In this document: positions 46,419-58,496 of the stretch, one piece after another
How the letters are laid out: each line of letters begins with the position of its first letter
Position numbering within the stretch: the first letter of the stretch is position 1
Source: Blasia pusilla
Taxonomy: Eukaryota; Marchantiophyta; Marchantiopsida; Blasiales
Length of the DNA: 64,000 nucleotides
Direction: 5' to 3'
Assembly (NCBI GenBank): GCA_050084515.1
Contig: CM114271.1
Coordinates: 40,920,001-40,984,000, forward strand
Program-made: the position numbers and the translations under genes
The notes under the pieces: model-generated
What the model saw: the letters and a program-made list of their open reading frames with translations, nothing else
What the model was told of the DNA's origin: nothing
Databases searched by the model: none

Positions 46419-49400
46419 TTAAGGTGCAGCACCAGGAGCTCCACCCATACCGCCACCAAACTTGCTGAACATTTTGCTTATGATGGGTGCAACTTTGGGA
46501 TTTGCTTGGTGCTTTGCCAAATTTGCTGGATTCTTCATCACTGTACACAGACAAATATCACGACAGGCTGTGAATAAATACTATGCTGGACATAGTTTTG
46601 AAACCATACAAAACCACACTGCATGGCCCTATCAACTCAACCCTTGGCTGTAAATCCTTGGGAGATGATCATTAACCACTGTTAACTCTTTTCAGCAATC
46701 ACCCAAAAAATTAAGGAATCCAAAGACCAAATATGGAGGCAGAAGAATCAGCATGAACGAAATACAGACCATCTTGTAGGGCAGCCATAACTTCAGGGTC
46801 CTGGAAAGCAGCCAACAACTCTGGGTCCTGTTCAAAGGAAGGAAAAACAAGCCTTATTACTCCAAACATCTATACCAAATAAATCTCAACTTGTCTTCGC
46901 ACTGGAATAACCCATTGGATCCATAATATCATGTGCAGCTGCTTGGCTGCTTGGCTCAAGTATGAGTGAACAGTAAAACCGTTCTTCTATTTACTCAAAT
47001 ATTCACTAAGACCCATAAAAGTGGGAACTGACACTGCCTAGAAAGAAAAAGAACACCAAATACACACAAAAAAACCTCAGAACCTTTGAGTATACTTTAC
47101 AGTAAGACTGATTTGGAGACATGGAAAATCAGAAGCTTACACTTAGAATCTTGCTCATGTCAATTCCTCCAGGTCCTGCACCTGGCATGCCACCCATACC
47201 TGGCATCCCTCCCCCCATGCCTCCAGGCATGCCACCCCCAAATCCTGGTATACCACCCATACCTCCCGGCATGCCACCAGGGAAACCTCCCATACCTCCA
47301 GGCATGCCACCAGGGAAGCCACCAGGTGAAGCTCCTTGCCTCCTGCTAGATGAGGATTTTTCCTGCTTCTTTGCGGCTTCATATGCGTGCTGGGTCATAG
47401 TATAGACAGTAGTTAGCAGTTGACTGCACTCAAGCCTGGTCTACTGTTGAAATGGATGTAACCATGCCAAATTTGGTAGCTAAAATACCATCATCTCTTC
47501 TGCTGTACAAACAGTCCTTTGTCTTTGAGAAGATTTTGGCATTCCACATCATGAAATTCTATAACAACCAGCATTTGTAACTCTGGCTTCAAGAGTGCTT
47601 TCTAGACTATTGGGATCTGATCAGGAACAAAGCAACATTAGTTGGGCAATCCTAGGAACAATGCAACACTCAATGAAACAATCCTTCAGCTCGATATCCT
47701 TGGACATATATGATGTACCTGTGCTTCTGCTCGGCGCCTTTGCCTATCTTGCTCAGCCTTCTTCTCCTCCCTCTCCTTGTGCAGACGATCATACTTTCGT
47801 CTATGCTCTTCAATTTTATGAACATTAGGCTCCACCTACATCAGGAACAAGATACAGGTCAACACGAGGACAATTAAGCACCATAATTGTAATTCCAAAT
47901 TGTAGCTATCCTTCAAAAAATAGGGTTTGTTCAATTTCTTGTCCATGACATAGTGGATATTCTACAGAGGGAAGGATCAAAATCCATGCCAATCACCTTC
48001 TTCAAACTGGCTGCAATCTCTTCATCGTAGTCAAGTTTGGACGCAACATGCAGATCCTTGGCAGCTTCTTCCCACTGTCCAAGTAAAGCTTTTGCTTCCC
48101 CTCTCCACTTGTACCCCTTAGCTGAGTCGGGGTTTATCTGTCAGTCACAGCAATTATAACAACAAAAATTCCATTAAGACAGGCGAGACTGCAAATCAAA
48201 ATTTTCCACACTCCTGACCCCTGTGATTCTGCCAACCTGAATTATCTTATATGTAGTTTAAAGGACAGTGTCAATTGTTTCAATAACTTCACAACTGCAT
48301 GTGTTGTTAACCAATATATCTCCACGATTTCTTGCACATTAAAGTAAAACTCAATACTGACCTGGTAAGTCTAATCAGATTCTTCATAAAAGGGGTCTAC
48401 TTAAATCGTACTACCAGCTCCATGGTTCATTAGGAAAAATGTGATTAATTCAAGTGTTAAGTCCTTATTATCACTAATAAGAATATTAAAGCTCTCCCTT
48501 TTCAATCAGTCAGAATGAAGTGTAACAGATGAGAGGATGGATAGCAACCTTAATGGCCGCATCCGCATCTCTGATTGCAGCATTGGGCTTCTTCATCTTC
48601 ACATATACACCAGCTGCAAACAATTACCAGCCAACCAACTGCCCAATCAGTATATTTTCGTCATCTGTAACAGGTTTAGACTCCACTGCCAGTTAATCAG
48701 CGGTTTGTAACTCGCAATTCAAAATTAGTATTTGATTGGCTATCCAACATTGCTGCACTTCGGAGGCAGATATCCACAAACAAAACCACTTTGGTTAAAG
48801 GTTGACAAAGGGCGTGGAAGATGAAATATTAATATTATGATTATCAGTTCAACTCATCTTGGTGTTGCTCCACATCAAGTCCTGTATTTCACTTCCCATT
48901 CTTCCAGATGATGCTCCAAAGAAGGTCTTTCATTATGGGCAGAAATCAAAAATGTTGACTACAAGTGTCATTGGAACTTCAAGATCTTATTTTCAGTCAT
49001 TTACATCATTAACTTGAGTTCTAGCCTATTCAACTTTCAGGGGCCCATGGAAATTAACTGAGCATGAAAACTGAAATGTGAACAATCGTCTCAGATACTG
49101 GAGTAGATTTAACCACTTTGGACTCCCCAGAACAGAACGCCTAGACCACTTTTAGTACCTCTATTGGCATACAGGATAGCTGATGTGGGAGCTGACAGTA
49201 CTGCATCTGTGAGGTGAGTGATTGCATCCTCCAGTTTCCCTAATATGGAAACAAGGCGACTTTGTCAGTGATTCAAGCAGCTGCATCCTGGGAGAATTGA
49301 AATAAACTATCATTAACAGTATCTACATTTCCTGTGCATAGATGAAACACTCACCTTCAGATATAGCTTCCAGAGCCTTCGCCTTGGCTTCTTGGGCACT

Positions 49401-51208
49401 ATCCCGCATTTCTTCAGTGACCTCAATTGACGGATCACCCATCTGAAACATCAAAGTTTAAACATGATTTACTCCAGATTCAACAATCTTGCACCATGGT
49501 CTACAAAGGCCACGTTTAAGGGACTCAGAATGCTCCTTCTCAGATTCTTTTTCTGAAAATTTCTCAACTTTATGATCGCATCTAAAGACCATCTTCTCAT
49601 GTACTCTGCCATTCACAAATATTCAAAACATTCTTCCCTTCTATTGAAAGTAACATTTCCCAGGCAACAGAAAGTACCTTCTGTGGAGGCTCATCATCTG
49701 GTGGTATGACACCCTCGTTGTCCAGCTCTAAGTCTGACTCCACTACTTCCGGAATATCTTCCCAGGTTCTGGCAGATTCTGTCTTTGATGATGCAAATTG
49801 CTCCTCAAGCTCTGGCATGTCATCATCACTGTCTCCCTCAGCGTTGCCCTATTATTTACAACAATCCAAACGAGAGCAAGAAATTACATCAAAAAATGCA
49901 TTAGCTCATTTTGGGGATCACTCTCCCCACAAGCTAACTAACAACAACCCTCACCTCGGCACATCATACTCACACTGAATCTTCTTCATCATTCTTGGAT
50001 GCGTCAACACTTAGGAATATTATTCATCGCAGGGGAGGATCCAAGACATGTATTTTATGGCCTTTCCATTCTTCGAATTAAACGCTCTAGCAGAAGGTCC
50101 CAGATGACACGATTTTTAACCCCCTATCAAACCAGACTCACCGTCAGGCAACCCGTTGATCTTTCAGAAGGGTCCCATTTCACAAGGTTTGCTTCAAATT
50201 GTTTCCAGCTTCCAGAAAACTTAGGGTTTAGAGGGGTTAATCATTTAAGTGCTCAACTTCATGGTAATTAAAATTTGGCACTGCGACATCACCCCCACCA
50301 CACAATGTCGTTGTCGAGAGCTTAGGGACCTTCAATTAAATACCCATTCATGAAACTTCACTACTAGACCGTCGCTAGGGTCCACGAGGAGAATATTCTA
50401 CTTTTCTTTGAAAACCCCAACACCTTGGCCTGGTACTTGGAGACTTCGATTCGATCTTCCTGTTCCAAGACTGATCATATGGAATCAAGCTTCCCTAACT
50501 CATTGTAAGACTACATAGATTCCTCAACAATAATCGAGAGATTACTCACCCACTCCGCGTCCGGGGTTTTCTCTCCCGGCCCATAGGCAGCTGGTGGAAC
50601 TCTGGCTCCAAGCCTGCGGAAGTAAGTGATTGTTGTTAGGGACAAACCAACAGAGAAAAAAAGTGCCGAAAACTTGATTCCACATCGATGAGGTAAAAGA
50701 ACCAAGAAGTTGGTTAACAAACCGGCTGCAACGGTCTGATCGAACATTCTCTACCCGCTAAAACTACACCATAAAGTATCTGCAAGATGACGGCCAACAA
50801 TACCAAGACACACATCCACACCACGAATTGTAAACAGCCAACAAACCAGCAATGGATGGCTGAATAAACTAGTAAGAGTTAAGCCCCTCCTTGGTTCCTA
50901 GAGGAGGACCTAGAGGAGCAAAAGAGACATGTTCCGGTGGTGGAATGCGCAAAAAACTGAGCTGGAACGGCTACAAGGAAGAGGGATAAATTGCGTTATC
51001 TTTTCCAATCATTTGGAACTTTTCTAATTCACCCAAACAGAACAGAAACATGTTTCAAGTAATCCTACACCCAGTAGATCAAGGTCTGAGTCACTCACTT
51101 CTCCAGGTAATCACGGAAAAAGCGTAGTTGAGGATCCCGCAGCACAGCGGGATTCGACTCGCACTGCTTCACGAACAGCTTCAGTTCTGCAAGCTTCGCG
51201 ACGTCCAT
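46419..51208 (-). CDS. HIP: HIP (Hsp70-interacting protein, ST13/FAM10 family)
   Basis: Cytosolic co-chaperone that binds the Hsp70 ATPase domain and stabilises its ADP state. The 11 exons all have GT-AG borders and consistent phase: 51,208-51,099; 50,613-50,550; 49,848-49,678; 49,442-49,355; 49,239-49,159; 48,613-48,549; 48,137-47,997; 47,835-47,719; 47,389-47,141; 46,827-46,770; 46,540-46,419. They total 1,266 bases, 421 residues, near the usual plant length. Order: N-terminal dimerisation domain (residues 1-40, [16 protein letters not shown]), acidic linker with [12 protein letters not shown] (about 105-118), three TPRs (about 120-230), a charged helix (240-280), GGMP repeats (about 298-350) and the C-terminal DP/STI1 domain (DPELLAAF, then [14 protein letters not shown]). 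No stops or frameshifts. Start chosen from the conserved N-terminus. This is the one clearly intact host gene of the window. Confidence 0.95.
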
Positions 51209-52686
51209 CTTATCCCCTTAAAGTCCAGAAAACGTCTCCCACTCTCCGCGTCCCTCTCCTGCTTCTCCTCCGGATTGCGTCTTCCTATGAGTAACGACAG
51301 AGTGAGCAATTCTTCCAGACAATCCCAACCTTCGGCACCTGCAGCTCCGACAAGAACACCTAAACCCAAACCTTCTCATGCAACTGCACAACGGTAGATA
51401 TCCTTTCCTTCCACTTAGCTCCAGCTCACCGCTATGGGCTAGTTAGGCTAGTCAGTGGGATATGGGTCCCACTGACTGGTTCCACGGATATCCTTCTCTC
51501 CGACTTCTTTCCATTCTTTCCTTTGACCGTTCCATGCGACGCGATGCTTCTGCTCCTCCCCTCCATCGCCAGCCGCCATCTTTCTCACCGCTGCTCTAGG
51601 AGTTAAGTTACGGGCGCTCAGCTTCACTGCTATTCAACAACGTCTGACACTACGCTCCGCCAATTCTGGAGGTTCTCTGAATGTGTGTACGATCATGGCG
51701 GCGCTTCCACGGACGGTATAGGTTTCATGGACGAGGTGGCCGTGCTCCTAGGTTTGTCTAGTTCGTAGGTTCGTACGAGGTTCACACCATTTTTTTTAAA
51801 TGATTAAGAATGATTTACGAGCCAAAGGCTAAACCCCGAACTTCGGCAGCCATATATGGCGTCCACATTCACATTTCTCTCGGATCTCCGCAACCACGTG
51901 ACTGTTGAAGTAACTGTCTTGGGGCTAGTGTAAGTACATTCAGTAGCGGATTCGACTTTGTAACCCAATACAAGTGTCAAAGGTGTGGGTATTGGAGGTG
52001 GGTGGGCCGGGAAAAAACTTATAGCTCGTATATAAAAATCACCTTTAGTTCGTAGGAGAGTAGGACGGGAAGTTTTGGCACCATGGAGAGAAGAAAGAAT
52101 TGGAAAGACTGAAATAACATGTAGGGAAAAAGAGAATAGGACCAGAAGTTTTGGGATGGAATTAATAGGAGGTATTCTTGTGCTACATGTTATTAAAGTC
52201 ACACGAATATTATTACACAGATCTATTTGAGACATAAATGCAAAACTTTGATACATTGTATGGAGAAATCACACAAAGATACACTTAGGGGTCGTAATCA
52301 AGGCTTCCATTCATATGGAAGCCTTAGACATAAAATTACCATATGACCACGCGTACCTGTAGCTTAGCATAACCCATCCAATATCCTTGGTTTAGGAGTT
52401 TTTAGATGGAACACCAATGACTATGGAGCCCATGACGATGGTGGATGTTTTCGGTCTAAATAGCAACCCTTGCAACTTTCATGTCATGTCCTTGCTCGAT
52501 TCCCGCATGCGTGACAATCGTTTGTGAGGCATGTCCTTGTTATTTGTTCCTTCATATGTCCATATGTTCAATTTATACACAACCCACTAAAACTCGCTGA
52601 ATTGAAGATCATCAATATCTTAGGCTCTTTCCATATCCTTCTCTCTCAATGGTTCTCATGTCTCTTACTCAAAGATATCTAGTGTT
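51209..52686. other. Upstream region of HIP and intergenic sequence
   Basis: Holds the HIP promoter (minus strand), about 51,209-51,900. A pyrimidine-rich tract is present, but I saw no clear TATA box. An 89-codon plus-strand ORF (51,128-51,397) overlaps HIP exon 1 antisense and is not supported. From 51,800 to 52,686 the sequence is AT-rich without a gene. Confidence 0.45.
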
Positions 52687-53346
52687 TGTCACGTCATAGT
52701 TAGCCGACATGTAGAGTTGTATCATGTCGATGGCCTAGAGAGTCAATGGGTTATCTAGGTGTAACTTGATCCTAAGTGGTCAGATGAGATTGATGACATC
52801 TCTATTGCGTCAAGATAATCATTTAGGAAAATCCCTCTCTTTTGCTATTTTGCTCTAGATGACCGATTAACCAAGTGAACGATAACCTGAGTGCATGGGT
52901 TACCATTTTGAGTTGTTCTTGGGGGAAGAACACTTTTGGCCCTTCCCAAGGGTGTTAAGGTGAGGGAGATGGCCTTCACAAGCCATCTTTCTCGAGTTAA
53001 GCATTTGGAGCACTCATCCTTTTAGGGTTTGATAGGAGCTTGGGTATTAGAGTCTGGACTCCCTCATGGCGGAGGGTAGATATGGCTTGATATGCACATG
53101 TAGATTCAATGATGGAGTTGGTACGGCCCAAAGAAGACGAGATACTTTGTGGGTCCGAAGGGCCGGGGTGTGAGTCATTTTTGCTTCCATTTTTTGTGTG
53201 GTCTCGGTGTACATATATGAGTCTATTTTTGTATGTCCAAGCATCGATCTATCCGTGTGTTGGGAAGATTGACGGTGTTTATTATGTGGATGTGAACTGT
53301 GATGTCAATAGTGTAGTGAATACTAGTGATGTGTATGCACATGACA
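52687..53346 (+). repeat. Probable solo LTR of PHD-Gypsy, second LTR type
   Basis: Starts TGTCACGTCATAGTTAGCC and aligns along its length with 42,386-42,973 (shared GTCAATGGGTT, CAAGCCATCTTTCT-type and TGTTGGGAAGATTG blocks). No element body in this orientation lies on either side. The TATA box of the other copy is mutated here (GTTAAGGTGAGG). No clear 5-bp target duplication was found. Confidence 0.6.
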
Positions 53347-53500
53347 CCACTCTGTCTCATCAATGTTTGCCTACTTGCATGTTGACTCCTTTGATATTTG
53401 CGTCTCTATCACTTGATCGAGTTCCTCTCGAGACGTGAGGAAGTCTTACCGAATTTGTATTGTCCATAGGATCCAATATCTATATCATGACATATGTTTC

Positions 53501-53542
53501 TTTATAACATATGTCATGAAGAAACATGACATATGTTATAAA
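53501..53542. repeat. 42-nt perfect hairpin with 18-nt arms
   Basis: TTTATAACATATGTCATG, a 6-nt loop AAGAAA, then the exact reverse complement. A third partial copy (CATGACATATG) lies just before it at about 53,486. It could be a small foldback element or a transcription-terminating structure; no gene adjoins it. Confidence 0.75.
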
Positions 53543-53839
53543 TGCCAAAGCATCCTTAATGGTTATTATTAGTACATGTATACTCTCCATATCCCCCTTT
53601 TGACACAAAATATCTCCAAAGTCTTATTAATGTGTACCTACTATCATTCACAATGTTTCCTTCCATGCAATGTATCTATGTGAATCTCTCATAGGATCAC
53701 CTTTGATCCTTATTGGCCATCAATTCTCGTATCTTTTGTTAAGAGATACATGTTTTATATGTCTTCTACAAGATCCCTCCAAATTCTTTCTAGCCACACG
53801 TTTAGACAAATTGTAATCCTCTGGCAATTATAGTAGCAC

Positions 53840-54000
53840 TTCTACACAAAAATCCTCTCATTAAACAAAGAACCAAAAATTTTGAAGTTCTCTTAAGCAT
53901 CCCCTTGAGCCATGGAGTGGAAGAAAAAGGTCCCCAAACTATAAAAAAATTGAAATAAAAAACTCAAGTGGCGCGTCTCCTCTCCAAAAATCTTGCATAA

Positions 54001-54063
<63 letters not shown>

Positions 54064-54476
54064 AGATCTTCTCATTCTATATTTATAAAATCTGATATCA
54101 TCAAGCACACTCACACTCCATATCTCTCCTTGATGTCAAACCAAACTTATCTTCATAGTGAGAGGTTTTGGTCACTCATAAGGCAAGGACCACCATAATT
54201 CCGTTGCATAATGGAAGAAGATTCAACAAAGAGAGAATGAGCTCTCAAGCTCTTCCTCCTTGAAACATATCTCCTTTCCCATCCCAAAGATTTTGCTCCT
54301 TGAGATATACTCTCTCTCCCTTTCCCAAGCCCTCTCCTTAGTGAGTTGCGCACCATGTCATCCTTCTCTATACGAAGTCATCCTTGACCTAACATGATTG
54401 ACATGCTTATAACCTTCCTAGGTACACTGTGTAAATACTCTCTACTCCAATATAAAAGACATGGCAACTTGAATAC
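53840..54476 (-). repeat. LTR of DNMT-Gypsy family, copy 3 (diverged), candidate 3' LTR
   Basis: Diverged relative of the 1-799 repeat in the same orientation. It shares AACAAAGAGAGAATGAGCTC, GATGTCAAACCAAAC and the minus-strand start TGCCATGTCTTTTATA at 54,476. It contains a (CT)n run at 54,003-54,059. It lies downstream, on the minus strand, of the large Gypsy copy, where a 3' LTR would be expected, but nearly 2 kb separates it from the PHD stop. Confidence 0.5.
54003..54059. repeat. (CT)n microsatellite
   Basis: About 28 uninterrupted CT units inside the diverged LTR. The other LTR copies have only short CTCTCT runs here, so this is an expansion. Confidence 0.9.
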
Positions 54477-56418
54477 TTAAGCTAGTGCACCCCAGATTTC
54501 TTAGGTGTCTTAGGCTTTAAGGTTTGGAGTGAAGGCAACACTTTCTTATATGCTTTTTAGATTTCTCCAAAATTGAGCCTTTTTGTGAGAAAAATGATAT
54601 TGAAATTTCTTGATGATTTTTTTATTTGGTGCCTATAATTGGAAACTTGCAAATTTTTCATAGAATGTAAGACGTGCCAAACTAAATATCACCAACGGAT
54701 GATGGCTATGGTTTTGATAAACAAGACATCATTATTTTGGTCGTCTGAGATTGTCTTAACCTTGAAGAAAGTGTTTCCTTCACTCCAAGCATATTTTTCC
54801 TCCACCGCTTAAATTCTTCTCTCCTCAAATTTTCTCTTTCTCTACTTGCAAATATCCTACTTGCCAATTGATTCTTCTTACTCTTCAATGCAACTACAAA
54901 CTTTGCAATGCAAAGCTAGCAAACACACATTCCCCTCAAAAAAACAAACAGACACTACTACTACTACTTTTGAAGTAACTCGAGCTTATTTGGCTATCCT
55001 TTCAGTCACGTCATTTATTATTGTAATTTGGAAGAAAAATCCAAAGAGTTGTGGAAAGAGCTTCACAGCAACTATATAGTTGCAAGCTTGCGATAGTTAG
55101 AATTGCAAGACAATCACATATTGTGATCCCAAGCCACACTTTGCAATTATGCCGTAGACAAGATATGTCATTTTATTACACTTGCAACACAATCGCATGA
55201 CACTTGCAATCAACCAAAAGTTAGCCGCATGACAACCATCAAGTACTCGTAAGCTAGTTGCAAATTTGCAATTCTCACTTGCATAGCATCTGCAAACTTG
55301 TCGTAAAGAAGAACTATTATTTCTTAATAATATTAATTTTTCAAGAAAATCTGCAATTTTGGCCAATAAAATTCACATTCCATATTTTAACAATTGCAAA
55401 ATCTCCCAAAATCCATTTTAATACAAAATATTTCCAAAATTTCTAGTAATCTACAACGAGAATCATCCTACTATCTACATCAAGGTCGTGCGTCTAACGT
55501 ACCACACCCACGGGACTATGCAAGATGGGATCACCGGATCATATGGCTACTTACTAGTAGGACCCTCACTAACTAGCCTAGAAGTATCCATTTGGTGCCA
55601 ACTACGAATAGTCCCTCTAGATCCACTAGGCTTATTGCTGAAGGATGACCTCCTCGATTTGAGGGTAGGTTCATGATTTATGAGGTGACTCTCGAGCACC
55701 TTATCATTTTATGTCATGTTCTCCTCCTACTCCCACTTCTCCCCCTCCTTGATGTAGGAGCCTTCATCATACAAAGGGTTAGATTCCACAATCTGATTTG
55801 ACCCAAGTTGTATTGGAGGACGTTCCTCATCAATATGAGGAATGCTTGACTACACACACTTTGACTCACTTACACTAGTATTCTGTAATAATCTGAAAAT
55901 GCTTTAAACATAGAAACACTCTATAATTTAGGTACTTACCAAGGCTACTAGGATATCCTGATTGGCAAAGATGTCCTCTTGTCTCCTCCAACCTAGCCAC
56001 ATAACCTCTATCACCTCAATAGTGGGGTACTCACTATACTTTGTGAATTGCACAAGACACTCACGTAGTTAGTTAAACATTCTAAAATGTCACTCATATA
56101 TTTTAGGAATCTGTCGTGCGCATACACATCACTACACAACATAGATCGTTGTCACCGAACACACACACAAACACACACGATCCCATGCTAACTCATGGCA
56201 TCCAAACAACAAGACAAGAAGTACCAAAATATCTCCAATCGCCCCCTAGATGGTGGTTAGGTCCCTCTAACTCTAGATAGCCATCTATCCCTACCTACCA
56301 TGACATACATCTCTCCGACACTAAGAGCAAGAAGGCCGGGTGCTCATGTGGCCCCATCGTTAGTCGCCTTCTTGTCATCCATGTCATAGACATAAGTTGA
56401 AATATAGAACTACCTACT
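54477..56418. other. Between Gypsy stop codon and candidate 3' LTR; no gene
   Basis: AT-rich, no supported ORF. At 56,330-56,115 (minus strand) a purine-rich block (TAGAGGGACC, AGGGGGCGATTGG) is followed by the GATGTGTATG-type block seen before the LTR at 42.4 kb. This is probably the 3' untranslated part of the element with its polypurine tract. The remainder may be a later insertion. Confidence 0.4.
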
Positions 56419-56838
56419 CTATGAACATCTGGGACACATCCATCGTTCCTTAGGAACCCTAGTGAGAGGTGGCGTCAAGCATGCCATATGCCATCCTCTC
56501 GAACATCCATCACACACTAGCATAGTGGCTGCACCACAAGCTAAACCACACAACATACATCGCAAGCTTGCAGGAACTACTGCTAAGCTTGGATCAATTG
56601 TATCGTCAATGTTCGGAAGGTGACACGGTGCACAGTTACGCACATGGTCCTTCCAAACCATACCATCGCGTCCCTCCAATAAGAAAACACTTGATGGCAA
56701 AATCTCACGTACTCTCAAGATGGTGCGCTCTGGAGTCACATCCAACGTCGTGGGTGCCGTCTGCTGCAAGTAAACATAGTCTCCCTCATGAAACCTCCGG
56801 ATAGTAGGTCGATAACCACCCCCCCAAAATAGTCGCAT
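56419..56838 (-). pseudogene. pol: Gypsy integrase tail with C-terminal PHD finger
   Basis: An uninterrupted 139-codon segment. The first part (GDYVYLQQ, TILRVREILPSSVFLLEG, GMVWKDHVRNCAPC) fits the integrase C-terminal SH3-like tail. It is followed by a C4HC3 PHD finger: CMLCG, LVCDGC, GWHMAC, then WMCPRC before the stop, with all eight zinc ligands present. PHD fingers commonly bind the histone H3 tail, methylated or unmodified at K4. In chromoviral Gypsy elements a chromodomain occupies this position, so the PHD may likewise guide integration. Ligand specificity cannot be read from the sequence alone. Confidence 0.85.
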
Positions 56839-56999
56839 ACCTCAATGTATCCCGATGCTACGCAATCGCCAAGTTCTCAAAGGCCATGGGCATCACTCTC
56901 TGAAAAAATTCAGCCCTCTAAGAACATGCTCGCATCCATACATCACGGTCATCAAGGTTCAATACCTCACCAACATCTTGATGAATGGTCGTAGGTAAA

Positions 57000-57640
57000 T
57001 GGCTCTCAGCCATACAAAAGCAAGTACGGTGAGAAAGACGTTAAGGATGCCTGCCTGCTGAATTTGTATCCCATCGCCAACCACGGCAAGTGAAGGTCCC
57101 AATCTCCTATGTGACCTCTCTGCAAGCCATACTTGCGTAGTCCTCTCTTCATCGTCTGCACAACCCACTCCGCTAGTCCATCCGCCTCAGGATGATCTTG
57201 TGAAGTAGTGTCATGGTCGATTAGTGCCTGATCACACAAGGTCTGAAACTCCCCACGAAACTATGTACCCTAGCCTGTCAACACCTCAATTGGTGCGCCG
57301 TAATGACTCAACACTAGATCTAGGAAGGCATACGCTACTCCCTCACTTGCTTTGTCAGGCAATGCAACCAACTCTATCCACTCCGAGAAGTGCTCGACCA
57401 TCACCAACACATAACGACTATGGCGCTTTGTCAAAGGCAAAGGTCTTGAAAATCCAAACTCCATCTATAACCTAAACCCATGATCGAAAGTGGATGCAAC
57501 TGTGGAGTCGAACGATGCTCGGACTCGATCACACACCATGCATCTGGCAACAAACTGTTGAACATTAGTCTGCATGCCTCGCCATCAATACTGAATCTGG
57601 AGCAAGCTGTACGTCCACTTCACTCCAAAATGACCCAAAT
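57000..57640 (-). pseudogene. pol: Gypsy integrase core
   Basis: Zinc-binding part HFGVKWTYSLLQ with CMVCDRV (about 57,640-57,520), then the core: MEFGFSRPLPLTKRHSRYVL, FLDLVLSHYGAPIEVLTG, FRGEFQTLC and HPEADGLAEWVVQTMKRGL with the catalytic Glu region. Stops near 57,470, 57,268 and 57,262 interrupt it. The first catalytic Asp appears replaced (MEF where MDF is usual). Inactive copy. Confidence 0.8.
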
Positions 57641-58139
57641 TCTCCTAGGCATGACGCACCAAATGTGCTCTCTGCAAAGGATGAGGCACTACACGCACTC
57701 TACCATCCTCCCACACTCGCAACACATGTGTGCCCTCCCACCAGAACCGTCTGGCTCGCTATAGGATCCGATCCCGCTCTCTAGTACCCACTGTGCTCGC
57801 AACGTTGCCAGTACGCAGGTACTCCAAGACCACTCCATCCTTGTGAATGTCTCGGCCACTTGTCGTCTCCTCACCGGCCTCTAGATCTAAGGACTCTCCA
57901 TCAGACCTTGCCATCGAAGTCTCAAAAATCTGGCTCTCCATAGCCAACAAGCCCAAATAGGCTCACGCATGCCATCCTGACACCAACTCCTCATCACTCT
58001 CACCATGCCAACGAGCTCCAATCACATATCGCTGACTTGGGCATGGGTTACGGCTCAAACCATCTACATCCTGGTTTAGCATCCCAGGTTTATGCACCAC
58101 TTGGAAGTCATACTCTTGCAACAAAAGAGCCCACCTTGC

Positions 58140-58420
58140 AAGCTTCCTTGTCAGCTTTTCCGACTCCATCAACCACTCAAGTGGCTGATGATCAGAAATG
58201 ATGGTAAAGGGATTGCTGAATAGGTAACATCTAAAATGTGCGACAACCTACATTGCAGCCAAGCACTCACCCTCATACGAGCTATACTTTGTCTCTGCGG
58301 CGTTGTTCGAGCGACTAGCGTAAGCCACCACGAACTCTCTATCATCATTGTCATGCTGGGTGAGCACGGCTCCAATCCCCGACACGCTTCAATCGCTATG
58401 CAACTGGAAAAGACGCCCCC
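58140..58420 (-). pseudogene. pol: Gypsy RNase H
   Basis: LHSD, then a TGA where Trp is expected, then SVSGIGAVLTQHDNDDREF; YSSYEGECLAAM; ISDHQPLEWLMESEKLTRKL (into 58,172-57,963). The Asp, Glu and Asp catalytic positions (HSD, YEGE, ISDHQ) are visible. It degrades the RNA of the RNA/DNA hybrid during reverse transcription. Broken by stops. Confidence 0.8.
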
Positions 58421-58496
58421 TGATTGGTCTCCTTAATATGGTCGCGGATGTCAATCTGTCCTTGAGCATCAGAAATGCTCTCTCCTGCTCATCCCC

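Noticed and set aside
47155-47382. Other-frame ORFs over the GGMP repeats
   Set aside because: They are shadows of HIP exon 9; the low-complexity GC-rich repeat opens several frames.
51128-51397. Plus-strand ORF overlapping HIP exon 1
   Set aside because: Antisense to a clear coding exon and without a domain; probably a by-product of HIP codon use and its GC-richer promoter.
51660-51690. Heat-shock element upstream of HIP
   Set aside because: TTCTGGAGGTTCTCTGAA has some TTC/GAA units, but the spacing does not fit the nTTCnnGAAnnTTCn rule well enough.
54003-54059. CT run as a core promoter element of a host gene
   Set aside because: It lies inside a diverged LTR and no gene follows.
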